Under the pieces are notes generated by a model, which saw only the letters and a program-made list of their open reading frames with translations, did no database searches and was not told the origin of the DNA. Position numbers and translations under genes: made by a program. Positions 26,057 through 35,162 of a stretch of 64,000 nucleotides of DNA are shown piece after piece. Source of the DNA: an uncultured Erythrobacter sp. (GTDB lineage Bacteria > Pseudomonadota > Alphaproteobacteria > Sphingomonadales > Sphingomonadaceae); assembly GCA_947501215.1 (NCBI GenBank), contig CANMUS010000002.1:682001-746000 (forward strand), written 5' to 3'. The number at the start of each line of letters is the position of its first letter. The stretch's first letter is position 1.

Positions 26057-26817
26057 TTGCCGCTCCTCGGGTCGGAAAAGGGGCAGCGCCAGTCATCGCC
26101 GACGACGCGCCCGCTGTACTGCCGCGCCTCGCTCGTCGTGCCGTGCCGCGAAAGCATGGGGTTGATGGATCCGTCCAGCGCCATGTCGCGCTTCAGGATC
26201 GTCTCGCGCATGCGCTCGTATCTTTGCGAAGCGCGCAGGGCTTCGAACTGGTCGTGCAGATTGAAAACAAGGGTCGGATGCGGCATTCGCCGTGCGGCAC
26301 GCGAAGCGTTGGGATGCATGCCGACCACGAAATAGGCCTCGCCGCCGAAGCTTAGAGAGAAATGCGGATCGCTCGGATCGCTGCTAACGTCCGGGTCGTA
26401 GTCCAGCCCGCGCCAATCATCCTTGGCAGCAAGCGAATTCAGCCGCTCCCACATCGCTTTCTCGAACGCCGCTTCATCCAGATCGTCGGGTCCCGAGAAC
26501 ACTACGGCGAGGCTGCGCAGACCATCAGGATCACTGGCGTAATCTTCGCTCCAGTCGAGCAAGGCGTCATGGATTTCGATATCGTTCCATGCGCTGGTCA
26601 GCGAACGGGCGGAGAGCACCTTGAGCCTGCCGGTCGCCAGAGCCGACTTCGCGCCGACACAGGGGAAGCCGTCCTCGGCAATATGCGCGCGCAGGACATC
26701 GGCCAGCGAAGCCTCGCCGTCGGTTGCATCAGCGTCGGTGTCGATGTCGATCTCTCCCATCATGATCGTACAGACGTTCGGGCAGGGAAAGCGTTGCTGC
26801 AATTTAACATGGATCAT
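26053..26817 (-). CDS. YqcI/YcgG family protein, GntA-like heme-dependent N-hydroxylase candidate
   Basis: A 254-residue member of the YqcI/YcgG family: GFPCVGAKSAL (about residue 51), FVVGMHPNASRAARR, TLVFNLHDQFE and C-terminal WRCPF. Characterised relatives (GntA, AglA and DcsA type) are heme enzymes that N-hydroxylate guanidine groups such as that of arginine. Heme binding is not provable from the sequence. The start is uncertain: ATG 26817 or ATG 26763 (MMGEIDI), neither with a good ribosome-binding site. It is the first gene of a six-gene minus-strand operon, coupled by ATGA to DUF1989. Confidence 0.75.
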   Translation of the reverse strand: MIHVKLQQRFPCPNVCTIMMGEIDIDTDADATDGEASLADVLRAHIAEDGFPCVGAKSALATGRLKVLSARSLTSAWNDIEIHDALLDWSEDYASDPDGLRSLAVVFSGPDDLDEAAFEKAMWERLNSLAAKDDWRGLDYDPDVSSDPSDPHFSLSFGGEAYFVVGMHPNASRAARRMPHPTLVFNLHDQFEALRASQRYERMRETILKRDMALDGSINPMLSRHGTTSEARQYSGRVVGDDWRCPFSDPRSGK

Positions 26818-26873
26818 GCGGAAAGCCCGTGCGCATCACGGTAAGGGCCTCGCTCCCTACTCGGAGACATGTC

Positions 26874-27617
26874 TTGGCTATCGCGAAATTCAGGCGCTTT
26901 CAGGTCTATGGCCAGCGGTGCAGCGGCACCAACGCCCTGATCAAATTGCTCGAACGGAATCTGGATGAGCTACAGTTTACCGAAGACTTCGGCTTCAAGC
27001 ACTGGCTCGTCCCCGAAGAGGTCGAGATTCCCGGCGATGTCTTTGTCGTCGTAATCGCGCGGCAGGTCGACCAGTGGCTGCGCAGCCTGCACGCCAAGCC
27101 GTGGCACGCGCATCCGGAACTCAAGCAGATGGACTTCGGCGAGTTTATCAGGGCCAAATGGCGCAGTGTGTGGGACGAAGATTTCTGGGGTATCGACAAA
27201 CAACACCCGAAGTTCGGACAGCCGATCGAGGAAGAGCTCTGTCCGCAAACCGGATCGCCGTTTCCCAATGCCATCGCGATGCGCACCGCCAAATTGCGCC
27301 ACTGGTCAGACGTGGCATCACGTGCGACCGGGCATGCACTGGTATCTCATTCCGAGCTTGTTATCCGGCCGGAGAGATTGATCGAGCGACTGGCTGCAGC
27401 GGCCAGACTGGAAAAACGTAGAGAATTCGTGCCGGTGACCACTTACAAGGGCCAGAATTCGAGCTCGTTCGTCCCCACGGAATATCCGCCCGTCCACGCC
27501 GCGGATGCTGCGTTCATCGCGCGTTATCTGGACCAGTCAGTCGAAAGCCAGTTCGCTTTGGGCCCTCTCCCGCATGGTACGGGTAATACCAGGACCGCTC
27601 GTCTCGCTAGTTCCTGA
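26874..27617 (+). CDS. Sulfotransferase-like P-loop protein
   Basis: A 247-residue protein. Near the N-terminus YGQRCSGTNALIKLLERN is a PAPS-binding-loop-like motif (GxRxSGTN), followed by the FVVVIARQVDQWLRSLHAKPW segment resembling the 3'-phosphate-binding region of sulfotransferases. TTG 26874 has GGAG 7 nt upstream and leaves the P-loop 10-15 residues from the N-terminus; an extension to 26829 is possible. It is divergent from the GntA-like gene by about 56 nt. Nucleotide-sulfate use and acceptor are unproven. Confidence 0.65.
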   Translation: MAIAKFRRFQVYGQRCSGTNALIKLLERNLDELQFTEDFGFKHWLVPEEVEIPGDVFVVVIARQVDQWLRSLHAKPWHAHPELKQMDFGEFIRAKWRSVWDEDFWGIDKQHPKFGQPIEEELCPQTGSPFPNAIAMRTAKLRHWSDVASRATGHALVSHSELVIRPERLIERLAAAARLEKRREFVPVTTYKGQNSSSFVPTEYPPVHAADAAFIARYLDQSVESQFALGPLPHGTGNTRTARLASS

Positions 27618-27754
27618 GCGGTCGCGAATATATCCTCCGAATGTCCGGCCGTGTGTTCGATCGGCTGGGCACAACCATTCACTCTCCTGCTTAAATGACC
27701 GATCTCGCGCATCGGAGTTTCGGGTGTTCTTAAATCGATCCGGTGCTAAAGAGC

Positions 27755-29245
27755 ATGGTCGTGGACGGAGTTAAGTATCTGAAGGGCTGGATTTTGGCTG
27801 GGGTCTCGCTCGCCTTGGTGGTGAGCGCTTCGCCTGCGCTTGCCTCGCAGCAGGAAGACGCTCTGCCAGACGTTCAGAACGCGACGGAACTACCCGATCC
27901 GGGCGTGAGCCTGCCGACCGTCACGGAAGTCACCGAACTTCCCGACCCCGGCGAGAGCCCGCTCCAGCTCGATTTCGGTGCCGACCCCATTCTCGGCCTT
28001 GCCGACAGTGCGGCGGATCCAGAGCTTTTCCGGCGGATCGTGGCGTCGTCGCTGCAAGCCAACGCCTCGCGCCGCGAGGTCGAGGCCCAGGTCGATCTGG
28101 CCGAAGCGCAGGTAGACGAGGCGGAAGCCGGACACTTCCCGACGGTCGATCTCAACTTCACGACCTACAAGACCATCACGCGCAATTTCGGCGACGATCC
28201 CTTCAACCTGCTCGAACGCTCGCGCCCCCGCGAACGCTCCGATGCGACCGCGGCCGTGGAGTACACGATCTTCGACTGGGGTGCCGTCAACGGCGCCATC
28301 CTCGCCGCGCAAGCGCGTCTGCGAGCGGCGGGATACGAACGCGACGCAGCGCTCACGGGCCTGGTCAACGATGTCGTGACCAATTGGTACAGCGTGTTCG
28401 CCTACCAGTCGCTAAGCCGCCTCGCCGAGGGCTATCTCGCAGCGCAGGACGGGATCGACGAGGCACTCGACAAGCGCATCGCCCAGGGCGTCAACGCGCC
28501 TGCGGACCGGGCGCGGGTGGAAACGCTGCGCGCCGACGGGCAAATCCGCCTGGCGCAATTCGAGCGGCGGCTGGCTTCGGCAGAAGCACGCTTTGCCGAG
28601 CTTACCGGCGTGCCGCCGCCGCCCCTGTTGCAGCGCCCGCCGGTTCTCTCCGACATGCGGATCAGCCGCGACTACGCCGTGATGGCCGCCAGCGAGGCGC
28701 CTGCGGTCAAAAGCGCCGAAGCCGCTGCCGAAGCCGCGCGGATCGATGTGCGCAACAGCTGGGCCAGCCAGGCCCCCAAGCTGACCGCGCGGGTCGATGC
28801 CGGCCGCTACGGCGTGTTCGAGGACCAGCAGGATTACGACGTTCGCGGCAGTTTGAACCTGCGCTATCGCCTGTTCGGCGGCGCGCTTGCGCGAGACGAT
28901 CAGGCACGGGCCCGCTCCGCCGCCGCCGAGGCGACGGCCGACCGCATCCGCCAGGAAAGCGAGCGCGATGCCGCGATCATCTGGGCCGATGTGCAGGCGC
29001 TGGAACAGCAGCTGGTCGCGCTCGAAGCCGCCTATGTTTCCGCCCGCCAGACGCGCGACGTCGTCTTCCGCCGCTTCGCCGCGCTGCGCGGCACGCTGTT
29101 CGACGTGGCCGACGCGCAGAGCGCCTATCTGTCTGCAGCCATCGCCTATATCGAAGGGCTGACCCAGCTCGACGCTTCACGCTATGTCCTGCTGGCGCGG
29201 ACCGGACGCCTGCTCGAACAGTTCGACATGGAGGCCCAGCCATGA
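27755..29245 (+). CDS. TolC-family outer-membrane channel of type I secretion
   Basis: About 496 residues with a signal peptide (GWILAGVSLALVVSASPALA). A short acidic/Pro segment repeats TELPDPG twice. The rest is the TolC/OEP duplicated helical barrel, with long Ala/Glu/Arg-rich helices, VEYTIFDWG and LRYRLFGGALARD beta-strand signatures. Start is uncertain among GTG 27743, ATG 27755 and GTG 27761. The stop overlaps the ABC transporter start (ATGA). It provides the outer-membrane pore for the transporter and adaptor encoded next to it. Confidence 0.88.
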   Translation: MVVDGVKYLKGWILAGVSLALVVSASPALASQQEDALPDVQNATELPDPGVSLPTVTEVTELPDPGESPLQLDFGADPILGLADSAADPELFRRIVASSLQANASRREVEAQVDLAEAQVDEAEAGHFPTVDLNFTTYKTITRNFGDDPFNLLERSRPRERSDATAAVEYTIFDWGAVNGAILAAQARLRAAGYERDAALTGLVNDVVTNWYSVFAYQSLSRLAEGYLAAQDGIDEALDKRIAQGVNAPADRARVETLRADGQIRLAQFERRLASAEARFAELTGVPPPPLLQRPPVLSDMRISRDYAVMAASEAPAVKSAEAAAEAARIDVRNSWASQAPKLTARVDAGRYGVFEDQQDYDVRGSLNLRYRLFGGALARDDQARARSAAAEATADRIRQESERDAAIIWADVQALEQQLVALEAAYVSARQTRDVVFRRFAALRGTLFDVADAQSAYLSAAIAYIEGLTQLDASRYVLLARTGRLLEQFDMEAQP

Positions 29246-31032
29246 GCGAAGAGCGGATCGTCGACGTCCCGCAAAAGCGGCTCGCCGACTGGATCATGGA
29301 GCCGATCAAGGCGAACTGGCGCACCTATTCCAAGGTCGCCATCGCCGCGACGCTGATCAACATCTTCGGCCTTGTCACCGCTCTCTTCACGATGACGGTG
29401 TACGACCGGGTCATTCCCAACAGCGCCTTCACTTCGCTGGCGGCGCTCTCGATCGGCCTCGCAATCATCGTCATCTTCGACTTCGCGCTCAAGCTGCTGC
29501 GCGCCTATTTCGTCGATCATGCGGGCACCAATATCGACAAGGACGTCGGCGAAACGGTCTTCGAGCGCCTGATCGAGATGCGGCTGGAGCTGCGCAAGGG
29601 TTCGACCGGGCAGCTGACGGGGCTCATGCGCGAACTCGAAACGCTGCGCGATTTCTTCGCCTCGGCGACGCTGGCGGCCGTGGTCGACGTGCCGTTCATC
29701 TTCATCACGCTGACCGTGGTCGCGCTCATCGGCGGCTGGGTGGTGCTGGTGCCCGCGCTGATGGTCCCGTTAGTGATCCTCGTGGGCCTCGCCGTCCATC
29801 CGACCCAACAGCGCCTTGCGGCGAGGGCGATGGACGAGGGGCTGCTGAAACAATCGGTGCTGGTCGAGACGATCGGCAGCATCGAGGCGGTGAAGACCGC
29901 CGGGGCGCGCAATCTGTTCGAGGACCGTTGGGCGCGGGCGCTGGGCGACCACGCGCATATCTCGCTCCAGCAGCGTCTGATCTCCAGCATCGGGACCACT
30001 TTCGCCACCTCGGCAGGCACGATTTCCTATGCCGGCGTCGTGATCGTCGGCGTGTTTTCCGTGGCCGACAACCGCCTGACGATGGGCGGCCTGATCGCCT
30101 GTTCGATTCTCGCCGGGCGGGCCATCGCGCCGCTGGCGCAGATTTCTCAGCTGGTTTCGCGGCTGACCGCCACGCGCACCGCCTATCGCCAGATCCGCGC
30201 GTTGATGGAGCGGCCGCCCGAAGGGCCGGGCAGCGATGCCATCGTGATCGACCGGACGCGCGGCGAGCTGGAGCTGCGCAATGTCAGCTTCCAGTATCCC
30301 GGCGCCGCGACCAAGGCGCTCGACAGCGTCAGCCTGACGATCCGGCCGGGCGAGAAAGTCGCGCTGCTGGGCCGTGTCGGTTCGGGCAAGTCCACGCTAG
30401 CGCGAATGATGCTGGGCCTTTACCCTCCGCAGGACGGCATGGTGCTGTTCGACGGGATCGACATCGCCCAGCTCGATCCCAACTCGCTCCGCCGCTCGGT
30501 CGGATCGGTGCTGCAGGAACCGGCGCTGTTCTCCGGCACGATCCGCGAGAATATCGCACTCGGCCGCCCCAATGTGGACGACGAGGAAATGCTGCGCGCC
30601 AGCCGCGTGTCGGGCACCGACATCTTCGCCAGCCGCATTCCGCGCGGCTATGACTTGCGACTGGTCGATCGCGGCGAAGGGCTGTCCGGCGGGCAGCGCC
30701 AGTCGATCGCCATCGCCCGCGCGCTGGCCGGCAAGCCGCCGGTGCTGGTGATGGACGAACCCAGCAGCGCGATGGATGCGCAGACGGAAGCCGATCTGAT
30801 CGGGCGCTTGCGTGACGAATTGGCCGACCGGACGCTGGTAGTCGTGACTCACCGCCAGCCGCTGCTCGCGCTGGTCGATCGGATCATCGTGGTCGATGAA
30901 GGAAAGATCCGCGCCGACGGGCCGCGCGATGCAGTGCTGGCAAAACTCGCCGAAGGGTCGCGCCAGCAGGGCAACCCGACCAGCGGCCACGTCACTACGG
31001 CAGTGACGTCCAAGGCAGTGAAACCGACATGA
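29242..31032 (+). CDS. Type I secretion ABC transporter (permease-ATPase)
   Basis: A 596-residue exporter half-transporter. Six-helix transmembrane domain in residues about 30-330, then the ATPase domain with Walker A GRVGSGKST, signature LSGGQRQS and Walker B VLVMDEPSSAMD followed by the VVTHR switch. It lacks an N-terminal C39 peptidase and probably also a full C39-like domain, as in RTX or adhesin exporters. ATGA overlaps on both sides place it in a strict TolC-ABC-HlyD operon. Confidence 0.93.
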   Translation: MSEERIVDVPQKRLADWIMEPIKANWRTYSKVAIAATLINIFGLVTALFTMTVYDRVIPNSAFTSLAALSIGLAIIVIFDFALKLLRAYFVDHAGTNIDKDVGETVFERLIEMRLELRKGSTGQLTGLMRELETLRDFFASATLAAVVDVPFIFITLTVVALIGGWVVLVPALMVPLVILVGLAVHPTQQRLAARAMDEGLLKQSVLVETIGSIEAVKTAGARNLFEDRWARALGDHAHISLQQRLISSIGTTFATSAGTISYAGVVIVGVFSVADNRLTMGGLIACSILAGRAIAPLAQISQLVSRLTATRTAYRQIRALMERPPEGPGSDAIVIDRTRGELELRNVSFQYPGAATKALDSVSLTIRPGEKVALLGRVGSGKSTLARMMLGLYPPQDGMVLFDGIDIAQLDPNSLRRSVGSVLQEPALFSGTIRENIALGRPNVDDEEMLRASRVSGTDIFASRIPRGYDLRLVDRGEGLSGGQRQSIAIARALAGKPPVLVMDEPSSAMDAQTEADLIGRLRDELADRTLVVVTHRQPLLALVDRIIVVDEGKIRADGPRDAVLAKLAEGSRQQGNPTSGHVTTAVTSKAVKPT

Positions 31033-32408
31033 GCGCGCGCGAAGATCCCGTGAACGAGACGCCCGAAGGCCAGCCCCAGCCTGAGCCGATGCCCGGCCAG
31101 GTGCCCGAGCGCGAAGAGGGCCGCGTCGAGCGGTTCATCGACAATCTCGAACCGCGCCGCGTCTCGCGCTGGCTGTTCTGGGCGATCGTCGTCTTTTTCG
31201 TCATCTTCCTGGTCTGGGCGGCACTGGCGGAAATCGACCGCACCGTGCGCGGGCAGGGACGGGTCATTTCGAGCAACGAACTCCAGATCGTCTCCAGCCT
31301 CGAAGGCGGGGTTCTCGAGGAGATTTTCGTCACCACCGGCCAGCAGGTCGAAGCGCTGGACCCGGTGCTGCGGCTGGATCCGACAGAGACCGGTTCCAAT
31401 CTCGGCAGCACCTCCGCCACGGCCGGGGCACTCGAAATGAAAGTCGCGCGGCTGGAGGCCGAGCTGGCCGGTCGCGCGCCGAGCTTTCCGGCACCGGCGG
31501 ATGAGGAGGCGGCACGCCAGCGCAGTATCGAAAGCGCGCTGTACGCCTCGCGGCAGGCCAATTTGCAGAGCTCGCTGGCAGGTGCACGCGCGCAGCTCGC
31601 CCGGGCGCGGCAGCAGGTGACCGAAGCGGAACGCCAGTCGGACTCGCTCGCCAGCCAGGCGCAGGCGGCGCGGGCCGAAGCCGATCTTCTGAGGCCACTG
31701 GTCGATCAGGGTATCGAACCGCGTCTCTCTTTAGTGCGCGCGGAAGGTCAGGCGACAAGCGCCGAGGCGCAGCTGGCCGGAGCCCGCGCCAGCATCGGGC
31801 GCGCGCAGGCGCAGGTAGTCGAAGCGCAGGCCAATCTCGACCGGACCCTGCGCGACTGGCGCGCGCAATCGGCGAATGAACTCGCCGCCGCGCAGGCGGA
31901 ACTGGGGGCACGGAGTGCAACCTTGCCGGCTCTGGAAGAGCGGCTCGAGCGGACGACCTTGCGGTCGCCGGTGACGGGCACGGTCAATCGCGTGCTGGTG
32001 AATACCCGCGGTAGCGCCGTTTCTCCGGGCGAACCGCTGGTCGAGATTGCCGCTACCGACGATGCGCTGCTGGTCGAGGTGCGCATCCGCCCGCAGGACA
32101 TCGGCACCGTGCGGCTCGGGCAGGAAGCCAAGGTCGGCATCACGGCATTCGACCAGACGATCTACGGCAGCCTCGACGGCAAGGTCGTCACCATTTCGCC
32201 GGACTCGATCGTCGATGAGCGGAGCGGCGAGATTTTCTACCTGGTGCGCGTGCGGACCGAGATGGACTCGATCCCCAATGTCGATGGCGACCTCGAAATC
32301 GGCACCGGCATGGTCGCGGATGTCAGTCTGCTTGGCGACAAGCGGACCGTGCTACAATACATCCTGACCCCGCTGCGCCGCTTCAGCGATCGCGCGTTTC
32401 GCGAATAG
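31029..32408 (+). CDS. HlyD-family periplasmic adaptor of type I secretion
   Basis: A 459-residue membrane-fusion protein: cytoplasmic N-tail, one transmembrane helix (about residues 52-72, LFWAIVVFFVIFLVWAALAE), a lipoyl half-motif VRGQGRVISSNELQIV, long coiled-coil Ala/Gln/Glu helices (residues about 140-300), and the C-terminal beta-barrel with TLRSPVTGTVNRVLVNTRG. It connects the inner-membrane ABC transporter to TolC. The operon ends here; no substrate gene with glycine-rich RTX repeats is adjacent. Confidence 0.92.
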   Translation: MSAREDPVNETPEGQPQPEPMPGQVPEREEGRVERFIDNLEPRRVSRWLFWAIVVFFVIFLVWAALAEIDRTVRGQGRVISSNELQIVSSLEGGVLEEIFVTTGQQVEALDPVLRLDPTETGSNLGSTSATAGALEMKVARLEAELAGRAPSFPAPADEEAARQRSIESALYASRQANLQSSLAGARAQLARARQQVTEAERQSDSLASQAQAARAEADLLRPLVDQGIEPRLSLVRAEGQATSAEAQLAGARASIGRAQAQVVEAQANLDRTLRDWRAQSANELAAAQAELGARSATLPALEERLERTTLRSPVTGTVNRVLVNTRGSAVSPGEPLVEIAATDDALLVEVRIRPQDIGTVRLGQEAKVGITAFDQTIYGSLDGKVVTISPDSIVDERSGEIFYLVRVRTEMDSIPNVDGDLEIGTGMVADVSLLGDKRTVLQYILTPLRRFSDRAFRE

Positions 32409-32466
32409 GGCGCGCCGGACACCGGGCGGCTTGCAAGTCCGGGTCCGAGCGGCGACAATGCGTTGC

Positions 32467-32838
32467 ATGAACACGACAATTCCGCTCGCCCTGCTCCTTG
32501 CGACCACCGGCTGCGCGGCCAGCGAAGGAACTTACGTGGCGGAGCAACGCGCGACCTGCACGGTCGAGAATGCCGAACGGGCAGGAATGGGCGAGGCGGA
32601 GCTGTGCGCCGCGTTGATGGGGGGCTTCGCCGAGACGGGTGGCGATCCGGCGATGAGTATCGCGGTGACCGTTGTATCGCCAACGCAGCTTGAAGTGCTG
32701 GTGACGGACGCGTCTGGCGCGCAGCGCGAACCGATCACTTTCGATGTGATGGACACCGAAATGCGCGAAGCGATCGTGAAGGGCTTCGGCGCCGATCTCG
32801 CGCGTATCCTGGCCCGAGACGCAGCCTCCGGTGGTTGA
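32467..32838 (+). CDS. Small exported protein of unknown function
   Basis: About 123 residues. A hydrophobic leader ends in LLLATTGCAASEG, so it is a secreted protein or an atypical lipoprotein (Cys after TTG is a weak lipobox). Two further Cys lie in ATCTVENAE and AELCAALM. Family not recognised. ATG 32458 is an alternative start. The stop overlaps the next coding start (GTG 32831) by 8 bp, tying it to the glycosyltransferase pair downstream. Confidence 0.6.
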   Translation: MNTTIPLALLLATTGCAASEGTYVAEQRATCTVENAERAGMGEAELCAALMGGFAETGGDPAMSIAVTVVSPTQLEVLVTDASGAQREPITFDVMDTEMREAIVKGFGADLARILARDAASGG

Positions 32839-33418
32839 TCCGGCCCATTCGCCCAAACTCGTCGTCTTTGCTCGCCTGCCGGTACCCGGAAAGGCGAAGG
32901 CGCGGCTGATTCCGGCGCTCGGCGAGGAAGGCGCAGCACGGCTCTATGCCCGCTTGCTCAATCGCACGGTGGATGAGGCGAAGACCAGCGGGCTGCCGTT
33001 CCAGCTGCGAGTGACCGGCGGCGAATGCGCGGCATTCCGCGAGATCTACGGCGAGGATATCGAAGTGGTCGAGCAAGGCCCGGGCGATCTCGGCGATCGC
33101 ATGGCGCGGGTAGAGGGGCCGGCGCTTATCATCGGGAGCGACTGTCCGGGAATGACAACGTCCCTGATCCATGCCGCTGCGGGGGCGCTGGACGATCGTT
33201 CGGTTGTTATCGGGCCGGCGACCGATGGCGGATATTACCTCATCGGCTTTCGCGAGCAGTTGCCCTGGCTATTCGCCGAGATGGAGTGGAGCACGCCGGC
33301 CGTCTTCGCCGAAACGCTGGCGAGGCTTGCGGCTCGCGGGCTGGGGCCGGCGGTGCTGCCCGAGCTTTCGGATATCGACACGCCCGAAGACCTTGCCAGC
33401 TGGCCGGAACTCCAGTGA
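32831..33418 (+). CDS. TIGR04282-type (arsenosugar cluster) glycosyltransferase, DUF2064
   Basis: A 195-residue GT-A-like nucleotidyl/glycosyltransferase: N-terminal KLVVFARLPVPGKAKARLIPALG, then IIGSDCPGMTTSLI, the metal-binding GPATDGGYYLIGF and a C-terminal DIDTPEDL. This is the TIGR04282/DUF2064 family named after arsenosugar biosynthesis loci but widespread elsewhere. It starts with GTG inside the previous gene, and its stop overlaps the start of its usual partner (GTGA). The true sugar donor is not known. Confidence 0.85.
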   Translation: MVDPAHSPKLVVFARLPVPGKAKARLIPALGEEGAARLYARLLNRTVDEAKTSGLPFQLRVTGGECAAFREIYGEDIEVVEQGPGDLGDRMARVEGPALIIGSDCPGMTTSLIHAAAGALDDRSVVIGPATDGGYYLIGFREQLPWLFAEMEWSTPAVFAETLARLAARGLGPAVLPELSDIDTPEDLASWPELQ

Positions 33419-34137
33419 GCACCAGCATCGTCGTTCCGGTGCTGGACGAGGAAGCTGCACTGCCTGCGCTGATCGAACGGCTTGCCAGCCTCGACCCCCG
33501 GCCTGCCGAGATCGTGCTGGTTGATGGCGGCAGCAGCGATGCGACGGTCGAACTCGCGCAAGCTGCGGGCTGGCGGGTGCTCGCCAGCGAAAGAGGTCGG
33601 GCGCGGCAGATCAATCTCGGGGTCGCCGAAGCGATCGGAAACAATGTCTGCGTGCTCCATGCCGACACGCTGCCGCCCGCGGACATGGTCGCCGTGATCG
33701 AGGATACGCTGGCCGACAAGCGCATCGCGCTCGCCAGCTTCACGCCGCTGATCAAGGGGCCGCACAAGACCCGCTGGTTCACCACGGCGCATAACTGGAT
33801 CAAGACCTGGTACGCGCCACTGATCACCCGGCCGCACCTCTTCCTGCGCGGGGTCCGCCTGCTGTTCGGCGATCACGCGATGTTCTTCCGGCGCAATGAC
33901 TTTCGACGCATCGGGGGCTGCACGCCGGGCGATGCCGTGATGGAGGAAGCCGATCTCTGTGTGAAATTCGCGCGGCTCGGACGGATCAACCTGGTGCCGC
34001 GCTGGGTCGAGACATCCGACCGCAGGATCGCCGCCTGGGGGCCGCTCAAGGCGAACTGGATCTATTTCAAGGTCGGCATGATGTGGGCCTTCGGTCTGCG
34101 CGACAGGATGGAAAAGCACTATCCCGACGTGCGCTAG
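33415..34137 (+). CDS. TIGR04283-type (arsenosugar cluster) GT2 glycosyltransferase
   Basis: A 240-residue GT2 protein starting with GTG at 33415. Motifs: SIVVPVLDEEAALPALIERL, EIVLVDGGSSDAT, ERGRARQINLG, VLHADTLPP with the metal-binding DxD-like site, and GDHAMFFRRNDFRRIGG with MEEADLCVKFARLG. This is the standard partner of the TIGR04282 protein. It ends tail-to-tail with the SDR gene, their stop codons overlapping. Its product may be a glycosylated small molecule or lipid. No arsenite methyltransferase (ArsM) is seen here, so arsenosugar synthesis itself is doubtful. Confidence 0.87.
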   Translation: MSTSIVVPVLDEEAALPALIERLASLDPRPAEIVLVDGGSSDATVELAQAAGWRVLASERGRARQINLGVAEAIGNNVCVLHADTLPPADMVAVIEDTLADKRIALASFTPLIKGPHKTRWFTTAHNWIKTWYAPLITRPHLFLRGVRLLFGDHAMFFRRNDFRRIGGCTPGDAVMEEADLCVKFARLGRINLVPRWVETSDRRIAAWGPLKANWIYFKVGMMWAFGLRDRMEKHYPDVR

Positions 34138-35162
34138 GCTTTCGGCAGGAAGCCCGCTTCGATGCAGTAATCGATGAGGCGATGGATGTAGGGTTTGCCG
34201 GTCGCCGGACAGGCCTCGCCGCCAAGCTTGCGAAAGGCGCTGTCGTCGAAATGCGGGTCGCGCTGGAAGTAACTGGCATAAAGCCCCGCGATCCGTTTGA
34301 AGAGCCGGCGCTCGATAGCCGGAAGGGTGGCCGGATCGAAATTCTCGGGCGCGACCAGCTCGGGTTCGTGGAATTGCGAGTAGGCCCCTATCACGCCGGT
34401 AAAGTCGGTCACTGGCAGCGGTTGTCCCGCCACGAGATGGAAGGTCCCGCCGCTGCTCGCGCCAGACGTCGCGGCGAGACTCGCGGCGATGGTCACGATG
34501 CCAGTCGCCACATGATCGATGGGCACGAAATCCAGCGTGGCCCCCGGCTTCGCGGGCATGTGTTTAACCCGGCCCTCGGCGATCAGCTTGAAGGCGGCAT
34601 AGGTCGTGTCGAACTGGCGGATCGCTCCGCTGTCACGCTCGCCGACCACGATCGAAGGCCGCGCAATCGCCCAGCGCAGATCGCTGGCGCGCACCAGTCG
34701 CTCGCCCGCCGCCTTGCTCGCCTCGTAGCCATTGGCAAAGCCGCCATCGGGCAGGGGATCGTCCTCGCGGATCGTGCCGTCGCGCGCGCCGCAGACATAG
34801 GCGGTGGACACGTGCAGCACGGCCATATCCCCCGCCTCGGCAAGTTCCAGCATGTGCGCGACGCCGTCGACATTCACGGCGCGGTAGTCCGCCTCATCGA
34901 GATCGAAGCGCACCGTCGCGGCGCAATGGACCACGACATCGTGCGCCTCGGCCACGTTCGCGAACAGCTCGTCGTCCCAGCCGAACCGCGGCTGCGACAC
35001 ATCGCATGTCAGCGTGCGCGCAGGCACCGGCGTCCCATCGTTCGCGCGCACATCGGGCGTGCGATGGACCAGCGCCGTCACGCGATGCCCGGCATCTATC
35101 AGCCGCGCGCAGACCTCTCCGCCCAAGAGACCGGCGGCGCCTGTAACCAGAATGCTTGCGAT
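34134..35162 (-). CDS. NAD(P)-dependent extended SDR (epimerase/reductase), possible ATC start
   Basis: An extended short-chain dehydrogenase with VLHVSTAYVCG and catalytic Tyr/Lys in NGYEASKAAGE, ARPSIVVGERDSG and VPIDHVA. The Rossmann motif ILVTGAAGLLGG is encoded immediately upstream of the first ordinary start (TTG 35126), so that start would give a broken cofactor site. Reading upstream, GGAAGG lies 8 nt before ATC (35162-35160), which would yield a roughly 342-residue intact enzyme. No ATG, GTG or TTG occurs in frame between the upstream stop and the motif. Substrate unknown; similar to sterol/polyketide-type epimerases. Confidence 0.7.
   Translation of the reverse strand: MASILVTGAAGLLGGEVCARLIDAGHRVTALVHRTPDVRANDGTPVPARTLTCDVSQPRFGWDDELFANVAEAHDVVVHCAATVRFDLDEADYRAVNVDGVAHMLELAEAGDMAVLHVSTAYVCGARDGTIREDDPLPDGGFANGYEASKAAGERLVRASDLRWAIARPSIVVGERDSGAIRQFDTTYAAFKLIAEGRVKHMPAKPGATLDFVPIDHVATGIVTIAASLAATSGASSGGTFHLVAGQPLPVTDFTGVIGAYSQFHEPELVAPENFDPATLPAIERRLFKRIAGLYASYFQRDPHFDDSAFRKLGGEACPATGKPYIHRLIDYCIEAGFLPKA

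Noticed and set aside
32831..34137. Complete arsenosugar biosynthesis cluster
   Set aside because: Only the two glycosyltransferase families fit; there is no ArsM-like methyltransferase, and the radical SAM protein does not look like ArsS.
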